Assembly: GCA_030039695.1 (NCBI GenBank)
Contig: JASHVB010000465.1
Coordinates: forward strand, 1 to 13,487
DNA: 13,487 bases
Direction of reading: 5' to 3'
Source of the DNA: Acetobacteraceae bacterium
GTDB taxonomy: Bacteria; Pseudomonadota; Alphaproteobacteria; Acetobacterales; Acetobacteraceae
The notes beneath the pieces were generated by a model. That model did not search any database. It saw nothing but the letters and a program-made list of their open reading frames with translations, and was not told where the DNA came from. Position numbers and translations under genes: made by a program. This document shows positions 7,279 through 12,846 of this stretch, piece after piece (position 1 is the stretch's first letter; each line of letters opens with the position of its first letter).

Positions 7279-7962
7279 TTAGGGGGTACGCTTGGATGCC
7301 CGGCGAGATCGGTCCGGGCGCATCGTGTTCAGCGCTGTCGGGATGGCCTCGGGTTCGAGGCAGTTGCGGTAGTCGACGTCGATCGCGCCAAGGCCAGCGG
7401 GACCGTCGCGCGCGATGACATCGGTCGGCGGCACCGGAAGTTCCCGACCGTCTTCCCCATTGATGTCTGGCAGCCCCTTTTTGGTTGACCGCGAAGCGGT
7501 GCGTGGGTCCTGGGGTAAAGGGCAGACGAGGCCAAAAGCCTCGCATGACCCGTTGCCGAGCTCGCTCAGCGCGTCGAAGGTGAGTTCGTTTGCGTCGGCG
7601 GTGGAAAGCGAGGCGTCCGGCGGGTGCAGCGAGATCCCGACCAGCCGACCGCCGGGGGTGGTGGTCTCCGGTAGAATTGTCTGATACGCGCGAATCCGCA
7701 CGTTGGTCTGCGGGTGCCAGCCGTCACGATAGAATGCGACGACTGCCGGACCCGCTTCCAGCAGGGTTGCAAGCGAGAGGGGGCTACCCCGGTGATCCGA
7801 AAGCGTAAATCTAGGCGTGCGATCGTCGCTCTGAATCGCGCGCTTCCGTGCAATGCCGGCGCCGAACGCCTCGATGTTCGCCTGGTAGAGCGCAACCCTG
7901 CCGGCCGATGCGACGGGGGTGAACCCGGCTTTGACGGCGTCAAGCTGCTGCTCCAGGCCCAT
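7279..7962 (-). CDS. AhpC/TSA-family peroxiredoxin-like protein lacking both active-site cysteines
   Basis: The product is 227 aa, start ATG 7962 with GAAGGGA about 8 nt upstream; M-G-L-E-Q-Q-L-D-A-V-K fits the usual family start. F-T-L-S-D-H-R-G-S-P-L-S-L and V-V-A-F-Y-R-D-G-W mark the thioredoxin fold of an AhpC/TSA protein. Family members continue W-C-P-[YF]-C-N; here residues 82-87 are W-H-P-Q-T-N, so His83 and Thr86 replace both cysteines. The C-terminal half keeps the frame (S-L-S-T-A-D-A-N-E-L-T-F, L-P-D-I-N-G, E-L-P-V-P-P-T, V-D-Y-R) but with odd substitutions, such as P-P-T-D where P-A-T-F is usual. Three cysteines remain (140, 147, 201) outside the active site. It is probably not a peroxidase: either decaying or reused. 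It opens the probable operon with the GST and selenoprotein genes and lies about 100 bp downstream of a TetR-type operator. Confidence 0.7.
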   Translation of the reverse strand: MGLEQQLDAVKAGFTPVASAGRVALYQANIEAFGAGIARKRAIQSDDRTPRFTLSDHRGSPLSLATLLEAGPAVVAFYRDGWHPQTNVRIRAYQTILPETTTPGGRLVGISLHPPDASLSTADANELTFDALSELGNGSCEAFGLVCPLPQDPRTASRSTKKGLPDINGEDGRELPVPPTDVIARDGPAGLGAIDVDYRNCLEPEAIPTALNTMRPDRSRRASKRTP

Positions 7963-8057
7963 TGGGTTGATCCCTTCTGCCAGCCGAGATCCAAGCCATC
8001 GCCGCTCGCGACGCAATAGCCGCACTGCCGCGAGCTCCGCACCCTGCGTTCTGGCAC

Positions 8058-8075
8058 GTCCATTCTAGAATGCAC
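8058..8075. promoter_or_regulatory. Palindromic operator upstream of the Prx-GST-selenoprotein operon
   Basis: GTCCATTCTAGAATGCAC is an 18-bp palindrome broken at a single symmetric pair; its core CATTCTAGAATG (8061-8072) is perfect. It shares GTCCATTCTARAATG with the site upstream of tetR at 12829-12846. On the minus strand it contains TAGAAT, a possible -10 hexamer, giving a leader of about 100 nt to the Prx-like start; no good -35 is evident. Likely binding site of the TetR regulator encoded at 12191-12775. Confidence 0.65.
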
Positions 8076-8180
8076 GATAGCCTGCGCGATGACAAGGCCC
8101 TCGCTAAGTGGGAGGTGCTGAGATGCCGAGATAGAGGGAATTCGGGCGTTGGTCGCTGGCTCGATCTCTTCGATCGCTAT

Positions 8181-8666
8181 ATGTGTCCTGGCGTTCTTTG
8201 CCGCCGACGCGACAATCTCGGCGCCGTCCTCGCGACCCCGGAGCAGGTAAAAGCGAGTAGCAGAGACTTCCCGACGGCGCTCACTGTTGTCTACGCGGCT
8301 CAGCGCCACCTCACAACGGCCGTTCCAGTCATGGCAAGGGCTTTAATCACGCTCTTCAAGGCGCGATGTCAATTGCCGGGAACCGGCAAGCTGGTTGGAC
8401 TGATGGTAACCCAGCATGCCAAGGTCATAGCGATCGCTGCGGCGTACAACGTATCGCTGCCCGACGCGCATTCCGAGTCGGTCTCGCCATGGAAGGGTTT
8501 TTCGCCAGGACTCACCAGCTCGCGTGCGGTCTACGCTGCGTCCCCGGCCAAGCGAGCGTTCACCGGCCCAACGCGTCTTTTCGAAGGGCCCAATGGCCTG
8601 GAACGCATGTTCGCTCAGACAGACGCGGTCGACTGGCACCCGGCGGCTCTGGAAGTCGTGAAGCAG
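8181..8666 (+). pseudogene. Internal fragment of an MmgE/PrpD-family gene
   Basis: The plus frame contains N-L-G-A-V-L-A-T-P-E-Q-V-K-A-S-S-R-D-F-P, T-A-V-P-V-M-A-R, S-P-W-K-G-F-S-P-G, S-R-A-V-Y-A-A and T-G-P-T-R-L-F-E-G-P-N-G-L. This is the order of blocks in MmgE/PrpD proteins (2-methylcitrate dehydratase and relatives), which are about 450 aa. Only some 160 residues of the middle remain. The N-terminal part is missing upstream of about 8181, near the operator at 8058-8075, and the C-terminal part is cut by the oppositely oriented HAD gene ending at 8734. Several normally small or hydrophobic positions are changed. It is open from 8070 to 8780 but has no plausible start with a ribosome binding site. 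Remnant of a rearrangement. Confidence 0.65.
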
Positions 8667-8733
8667 GTGGCTGTTTCTCCGGTTCCCGTCACGTCATCTA
8701 TGGCCGTGACCAGATCATACCCGCAGTCCGTCA

Positions 8734-9450
8734 TCATCCCCCGAGCTTTTGAACAAGTTCGGGGAAGCTCGCAACGATGATGTCGTGGCGTGGGTCGGGA
8801 TCGGGATCGGGTGGCCCTTCCGTGCCCCATTCATCCGGGCGACGCACGAAGGCCGTCCGATACCCGCACGCTTTCGCGGCATTAAGATCGAAATTGTGGC
8901 AGGCGACCATGCAGCATTCGCTGGGGTCGAGCTGAAGGAACTTCGCGCACGTATTGTAGGCCTCGGGCAGAGGCTTGTATTTGCCGATCGCTTCGCAGGA
9001 GATAACCGCATCCCAGGATAGGCCATTACGCCGGGAGGTGTCGATGATGATGCGGAAGCTCAACAACGTGAAGGAGACGCAGATGAACTTGCCGCGCAGC
9101 CGCGCGAGCGAGTCGGGGAAGTCTGGCCAGCAGGTCAGCCCATGGATCGTATCCCACCACAGAGAGCGACGCTCCTGTTCGTCGAAGACGCCAAGCCCGT
9201 TGTCGGCGAGCAGCTGATTGAGGGCATCGCGGTGGGCGTCGTCGAAGGTCATCGTGGCCGGTGCATGTTCGCCGTGGTTGACGATCCGCTGCAGAGAGCT
9301 GCGACGGAATTCGTTGGCGATTTTCGCCCAGTCGCGCTCGACGCCGTGTCGTGAGCCGACCGCGGCCAACGCATTTCGCATGCCAGTATGCCAATCGAGA
9401 ATGGTGCCACCGGTATCGAAACAGAGTGCTTTGACATCGTTCAGGCTCAT
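8734..9450 (-). CDS. HAD-superfamily hydrolase, haloacid dehalogenase type II-like
   Basis: The product is 238 aa, normal for L-2-haloacid dehalogenase-like HAD proteins. Start ATG 9450 follows AAGGAG with 7-nt spacing. Motif I is F-D-T-G-G-T (residues 11-16), with nucleophile Asp12; Gly replaces the second Asp of phosphatases, as in a D-x-G-G-T branch of type II proteins. Motif II is V-S-F-T (125-128), motif III lysine is in G-K-Y-K-P (156-160), and motif IV is C-H-N-F-D-L-N-A-A (184-192). The end, F-V-R-R-P-D-E-W-G, is typical of this branch. Cytoplasmic hydrolysis of a carbon-halogen or phosphate bond is expected; the substrate is unknown. It stands alone between a PrpD fragment and a gap with palindromes, 450 bp from a second dehalogenase-family gene. 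Confidence 0.85.
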   Translation of the reverse strand: MSLNDVKALCFDTGGTILDWHTGMRNALAAVGSRHGVERDWAKIANEFRRSSLQRIVNHGEHAPATMTFDDAHRDALNQLLADNGLGVFDEQERRSLWWDTIHGLTCWPDFPDSLARLRGKFICVSFTLLSFRIIIDTSRRNGLSWDAVISCEAIGKYKPLPEAYNTCAKFLQLDPSECCMVACHNFDLNAAKACGYRTAFVRRPDEWGTEGPPDPDPDPRHDIIVASFPELVQKLGG

Positions 9451-9903
9451 GACGCCGCTCCTTCCCTTCGCGAATACGACGCGGACGTGAACTCCATGCG
9501 TCCGAGGTCAACGGTAACGAACCGTTTGGCGCGCGGCCTTGGACGCGTGGATCTGTGATCTCGCGACGATATCATCACGTCGCATACCACACGATCGTGT
9601 CCCGGCGCGAAAGGCGAATGATCGCGCGGACACCAATGAATGACCGCGTATTGGACCCACACGTCCTGGCGCCATAAGTTTTCCGCCGCCCCGGGTGCCC
9701 GGTACAGTACAGATCCAGGAACTTCCGATGGAGCGCGTACCGGCAGGCGATGATCTCATCGATTCTCTGATCGCCGACCGCTTGACCGAAGACCAGAGAC
9801 CGCCACCGCCGCTCTGCCCCAGCACTTTGCAGGAACGGCCCCCGCCCGGTACTGTCATCGTCCCTCGATGCTTCCGAGCGCTTTGGCGACCATATCTATT
9901 TCC
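9451..9903. other. Gap between HAD and DehI-like genes with palindromes and an unassigned coding-like stretch
   Basis: Two palindromes lie upstream of the HAD gene: GCGACG (9563-9568) with CGTCGC (9578-9583), and the perfect 12-mer ACACGATCGTGT (9589-9600). They sit 113-150 bp before the HAD start and may be operators. On the plus strand from an ATG at 9728, a frame reads M-E-R-V-P-A-G-D-D-L-I-D-S-L-I-A-D-R-L-T. With a shift near 9866 it could continue D-A-S-E-R-F-G-D-H-I-Y-F-L-N-P. This looks like remnant coding sequence but I recognise no family. No intact gene is supported. Confidence 0.3.
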
Positions 9904-10725
9904 TCAACCCGTTGCGCGGCGCAGGAGCGCGCAGATCACCAGCATCTTCACAATGACGTCCCCGGCAAACGGCTCGATGGCATTGCTGATCGCCGCGGCC
10001 TGCGCGGGCGGTGGTGCCGATCCGGCGAGGCGCGCCAGCAGCGGGTCCGCCCGAACCGATACCGCGCCACGCGCTTGTTGGATCGCTGAGGCAAGTCGAC
10101 CGTCGCCATCGAGCGGCGCGAGCAGCAACCAGGCAAACGACAGGTACGCCGGCCAATGGGCGAGGTGCCGATACATGCTGGCCAGGACGGCGCCCGGGCG
10201 CCGCGTGCCGAGCGCGTTCAGCACCCACACCAGAGCCGCAGTCTCCGCTGGCATCTCGCTGAGGTTCAGCAGCCTGGGCAAGCCGATCCGGGCCGCGGCG
10301 AGGGCCGGCTTCGGTGCGGCCGCGTCGACATCAGGCGACGTCCGGCCGTCCAGCCGCGCGCGCAATGCGGTCAGCGCCAGCGCGGCCATCGCGTTGGTGT
10401 GGTCGTACGCCGCCAGCACGCCCCGGATCGCCGCCATGTCATCGGGCCGAAGGCCTAAACTCGCAAACACCGGGGCCGGAACCGCGGGCATCGGTGGCAG
10501 CACCACGTCCTTGCGCAACGACGTCGCCTCGCCGACCACCGACCCGTCCACATAGAGCGGACGCAGCGTCCTCCACGCCCAGGGCAGCGCCCCATCCATT
10601 GTCGCCAGGTGGCGCCATATCAGGTTGACGACGTCCACGCTCAGCACGTGGCGGATGTCCGCGAAGATCGCCGCGATCTCGCCGGTCGCAGCCGCTTCGG
10701 TGATGGCGGGGACCGGATCGCTCAT
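9904..10725 (-). CDS. DehI-domain protein (halocarboxylic acid dehalogenase DehI family)
   Basis: The product is 273 aa, almost entirely helical. It shows the internal duplication of the DehI fold: N-L-I-W-R-H-L-A-T-M-D-G-A-L-P-W-A-W in the first half (about residues 34-51) corresponds to S-M-Y-R-H-L-A-H-W-P-A-Y-L-S-F-A-W in the second (183-199), each followed by L-x-P-L and D-G. P-A-I-T-E-A-A-A-T-G-E-I-A-A-I-F-A-D-I-R near the start is also typical. DehI enzymes hydrolyse D- and L-2-haloacids, but many family members have no proven activity, and I could not confirm the catalytic Asp by eye. The ATG has no Shine-Dalgarno sequence but overlaps the stop of a tiny upstream ORF as ATGA, so it may be translated by coupling after msrA. 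A second dehalogenase-type gene (HAD) lies just downstream on the same strand. Confidence 0.75.
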   Translation of the reverse strand: MSDPVPAITEAAATGEIAAIFADIRHVLSVDVVNLIWRHLATMDGALPWAWRTLRPLYVDGSVVGEATSLRKDVVLPPMPAVPAPVFASLGLRPDDMAAIRGVLAAYDHTNAMAALALTALRARLDGRTSPDVDAAAPKPALAAARIGLPRLLNLSEMPAETAALVWVLNALGTRRPGAVLASMYRHLAHWPAYLSFAWLLLAPLDGDGRLASAIQQARGAVSVRADPLLARLAGSAPPPAQAAAISNAIEPFAGDVIVKMLVICALLRRATG

Positions 10726-10829
10726 ACAGGGCTGATCCGACCGCGCGAAGATGAACGGAGCACCAGCAAAATTCCGGGGCTGCGGATCGTCAGCGCGTCA
10801 CCAAGGTAGACGACGACAGCGAGAAGCAT
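10722..10829 (-). CDS. Possible 35-residue membrane peptide coupled to the DehI-like gene
   Basis: In the msrA-DehI gap a short frame starts at ATG 10829, 12 nt after the msrA stop, and ends in an ATGA overlap with the DehI-like start. The product begins M-L-L-A-V-V-V-Y-L-G-D-A-L and ends in a basic tail (R-S-S-S-R-G-R). It has no Shine-Dalgarno sequence and the frame is the same as msrA, so it might instead be a remnant of an older gene end. Its value is that it would explain translation of the DehI-like gene. Confidence 0.3.
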   Translation of the reverse strand: MLLAVVVYLGDALTIRSPGILLVLRSSSRGRISPV

Positions 10830-10841
10830 TGAGAGGGCTCG

Positions 10842-11567
10842 TCAGGACCTGCGCCCCGGCACAAGGACCGGGTCAGGCCGGAATTCCGCGGGAAAGACTT
10901 TCCGCAACGCCGCGATCTTTGGAAGGTCGAACATTGCGATGTACGGGCTGTCGGGATGAAGGGTCAGGTAGTTTTGGTGATAGGCCTCGGCCGGATAAAA
11001 GCCCGTGTCATGGCCGACTTGCGTGACGATCGCTTTCGGGAACACCTTGGCCTGGTCCAGCAGAGCGATATACGACTTCGCGATCTGTACCTGCTCCGGT
11101 GTTGTCGCGAAGATCTCCGAACGGTATTGGGTTCCGTCGTCCGGATATTGCTGGTTCAGCTGCGTCGGGTCGGTGGTAACGGAAAAGAAGATCTGCAGCA
11201 GGCGGCCATAGGTAATGACACGCGGATCGTAGGTGATCCGCACCGATTCGGCGTGCCCGGTGGCTCCGGTACTGACGAGTTCGTACTGGGCGGTGCTGGC
11301 CGCGCCGCCGTCATAGCCGGAGACCGCGTCGACAACGCCGCGCACGTGTTGGAATACGCCTTGGACGCCCCAGAAGCACCCCCCGGCGAGGATGAGGGTC
11401 TCGTTGCCATCGGTCTTCGACCTCTCATCGACTGACGGAGCCGGCAAGCGGCCATCGAGGGCGGCACCTTTGGCGGCGGGTACGCCGACGTTGCCTGCGA
11501 TGTAGATACCGAGAAGCGCGGCAGCCGCGACGAGCGCAGGACGCAGCAGCTTTTGTCGAGTCCACAT
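10842..11567 (-). CDS. msrA: Peptide methionine sulfoxide reductase MsrA, exported, single cysteine
   Basis: The product is 241 aa from ATG 11567, preceded by GGAG 9 nt upstream; an in-frame ATG at 11582 lacks one. Residues 1-34 are a signal peptide or anchor (basic start, then A-L-V-A-A-A-A-L-L-G-I-Y-I-A-G), so it acts in the periplasm. The catalytic G-G-C-F-W-G (Cys64) is intact, followed by S-G-Y-D-G-G, Y-E-x-V-S-T-G-A-T-G-H-A-E, F-F-S-V-T-T-D-P-T-Q-L-N and Q-Y-R-S-E-I, all MsrA hallmarks. It reduces methionine-S-sulfoxide. Cys64 is the only cysteine, so no resolving cysteine exists and regeneration must come from an external thiol. It starts 18 bp after the msrB-like stop and is probably cotranscribed with it. 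Confidence 0.92.
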   Translation of the reverse strand: MWTRQKLLRPALVAAAALLGIYIAGNVGVPAAKGAALDGRLPAPSVDERSKTDGNETLILAGGCFWGVQGVFQHVRGVVDAVSGYDGGAASTAQYELVSTGATGHAESVRITYDPRVITYGRLLQIFFSVTTDPTQLNQQYPDDGTQYRSEIFATTPEQVQIAKSYIALLDQAKVFPKAIVTQVGHDTGFYPAEAYHQNYLTLHPDSPYIAMFDLPKIAALRKVFPAEFRPDPVLVPGRRS

Positions 11568-11585
11568 GACATCTCGCTCCATTTT

Positions 11586-12074
11586 TCAGGCGGTGTCGAA
11601 GGGCCGCACCACACCATTCGTGCAATAGCGAAGTCCCGCTGCAGGCGGCCCATCGGGAAAACCATGACCGGGATATCCACCACATTTGACACAGTGAACT
11701 TCGGGACAGTCCATCTCGAAGCGTGTGATGTCGCGTTCCGCGACCGCGGGCGGCAGCGGCTGCCAGCATCCCGGCCGGCCCGTGTCGTTATCACACCTGG
11801 TCTGCGACGCGAAAAGCGGCAAAGCGCTGGCGCACGCCCCCGCCGGTGTCGCGAAGACGAGTTTACTGGAAAGGCTGACCTCGGTCCCCTGGCGGCGTAG
11901 CGCATCATAGGCTGACGGGGTGTGGCAGGAACGCCACTCGGGGTCCGTGTGGGGTGCCGAAAGGGAGGTGGCCCGACCCGCAGTGGCAGTGCGACCCCTC
12001 GGCCACAAGCCAAGGAACCCGGCACCAACGCCGGCCAGAGCTGTCATCCCTGGCAATGCACGTCGCCTGGCCAT
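11586..12074 (-). CDS. msrB: MsrB-like protein with eroded zinc and active-site surroundings
   Basis: The product is 162 aa from ATG 12074 with AAAGG 7 nt upstream. The N-terminus (M-A-R-R-R-A-L-P-G, then T-A-L-A-G-V-G-A-G-F-L-G-L) looks like a Tat-type or Sec signal. The rest is co-linear with MsrB: Y-D-A-L-R-R-Q-G-T-E, P-L-F-A-S-Q-T, C-V-K-C-G-G, G-P-P-A-A-G-L-R-Y-C-T-N, with catalytic Cys151 present. Several near-invariant residues are changed: the first zinc C-x-x-C is C81-A-S-A84, G-T-G-W-P-S-F-W has become D-T-G-R-P-G-C-W (98-104), and G-H-x-F-D-D is G-H-G-F-P-D. Zinc binding and substrate recognition are therefore doubtful, and the gene may be decaying. It sits directly before msrA, as a periplasmic MsrB/MsrA pair for the R and S sulfoxides. 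Confidence 0.7.
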   Translation of the reverse strand: MARRRALPGMTALAGVGAGFLGLWPRGRTATAGRATSLSAPHTDPEWRSCHTPSAYDALRRQGTEVSLSSKLVFATPAGACASALPLFASQTRCDNDTGRPGCWQPLPPAVAERDITRFEMDCPEVHCVKCGGYPGHGFPDGPPAAGLRYCTNGVVRPFDTA

Positions 12075-12082
12075 CGTCAGAC

Positions 12083-12115
12083 CTTTCGAGAGCCTTCGGA
12101 GACACTGTTCGAAAG
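12083..12115 (-). promoter_or_regulatory. Inverted repeat covering the msrB-like ribosome binding site
   Basis: CTTTCGA (12083-12089) and TCGAAAG (12109-12115) are a perfect 7-bp inverted repeat with a 19-nt spacer. On the transcribed strand the arm nearest the start supplies the AAAGG Shine-Dalgarno sequence of the msrB-like gene. It could be a weak hairpin limiting translation or a protein binding site. Confidence 0.35.
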
Positions 12116-12190
12116 TTTGGCTGACCAGGTTACAGTAGCCCTTGCCCCCCGACACCGCGATCTGTCGCGTTCCCTCTGACGCGTCGCGTG

Positions 12191-12775
12191 TTAGCGGTCG
12201 TCGAGTAAGGTGAGCGCCGTCCCGATCGCGCCCTCCAAAAGCGGCCGCTCAGGGCGCGCACGGGCTAGAACGCGTACCCCCATCAGTACGGTGAGCAGAT
12301 GCTGCGCCAGGGCGTCAGCAGGTCGCGAGCGTGTGATCGTGCCGTTCGCCTGGCCTTTCTCGGCACACGCAAAGAAAAATAGCTCGATCCGGCGAAGGGC
12401 TCCGGCGATAATCTTTCGCAGCTGCGGATCGTGCGGCGCCAGCTCAAGCGCAGAGTTCACAACCATGCAACCCTTGTGCTCGCGATCAGCGAGCGAGCGA
12501 TGCACGATGTCGTCGAAAAATGACCGGATCGCATCGCGGGGAGGCAGTGCCTCGCAGCGCCCTATGCGCTCGCCAATGCTGCGTTCGATGTAGTGGTTCA
12601 GAGCTGTCTCGAAGATCGCACGCTTGTCGCCGTAGGCGTTGTAGAGGCTCGCGGCGGCAAGGCCCGTCCTCTCCATCAAGTCCTTGACAGACGTGGCCTC
12701 GTAGCCCTGAGACCAAAAACAGCGGGCCACCGCATCGAGCACCGCCGCTTCGTCGAATTCCCGTGGTCTGGCCAT
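12191..12775 (-). CDS. TetR-family transcriptional regulator, candidate redox/electrophile sensor
   Basis: The product is 194 aa, the usual TetR length. M-A-R-P-R-E-F-D-E-A-A-V-L-D-A-V-A-R-C-F-W opens the DNA-binding domain, with recognition segment T-S-V-K-D-L-M-E-R-T-G-L-A-A-A-S-L-Y-N-A (residues 28-47) and Y-G-D-K-R-A-I-F. The C-terminal ligand domain includes H-K-G-C-M-V-V-N-S-A-L-E-L-A-P (100-114); Cys103 lies in a region comparable to the redox-active Cys106 of NemR, a repressor that responds to quinones and hypochlorite. Others are Cys19, Cys74 and Cys137. It probably represses its own gene through the palindrome about 55 bp upstream, and the Prx-GST-selenoprotein group through a matching site 4 kb away. 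The msrB-like gene starts 116 bp downstream on the same strand. The inducer is unknown. Confidence 0.88.
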   Translation of the reverse strand: MARPREFDEAAVLDAVARCFWSQGYEATSVKDLMERTGLAAASLYNAYGDKRAIFETALNHYIERSIGERIGRCEALPPRDAIRSFFDDIVHRSLADREHKGCMVVNSALELAPHDPQLRKIIAGALRRIELFFFACAEKGQANGTITRSRPADALAQHLLTVLMGVRVLARARPERPLLEGAIGTALTLLDDR

Positions 12776-12828
12776 CCCGCTACCCGTCCGTAATTATCAG
12801 GGGCATTTTGCCACCGCCCGCAGGGTCT

Positions 12829-12846
12829 GTCATTTTAGAATGGACA
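12829..12846. promoter_or_regulatory. Operator upstream of tetR matching the Prx operon site
   Basis: On the minus strand this reads GTCCATTCTAAAATGAC (12845-12829). Its first 15 bases differ from the site at 8058-8075 at one position only. CATTTTAGAATG (12831-12842, plus strand) is palindromic except for one pair. TAAAAT within it could be the tetR -10 box, giving a leader of about 57 nt; bound TetR would then block its own promoter. Confidence 0.65.

Noticed and set aside
7279..7962. The Prx-like protein as a second selenoprotein
   Set aside because: The active-site codons are CAC and ACC, not TGA, and no in-frame TGA occurs before the normal stop.
8070..8309. An N-terminal extension of the Prx-like frame region up to 8309
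   Set aside because: The protein pattern before ATG 7962 does not fit the family, and that ATG has a good ribosome binding site.
9695..10555. A 286-codon rightward open frame
   Set aside because: Most of it is antisense to the DehI-like gene and has shadow-type composition; only its first part may be remnant coding sequence.
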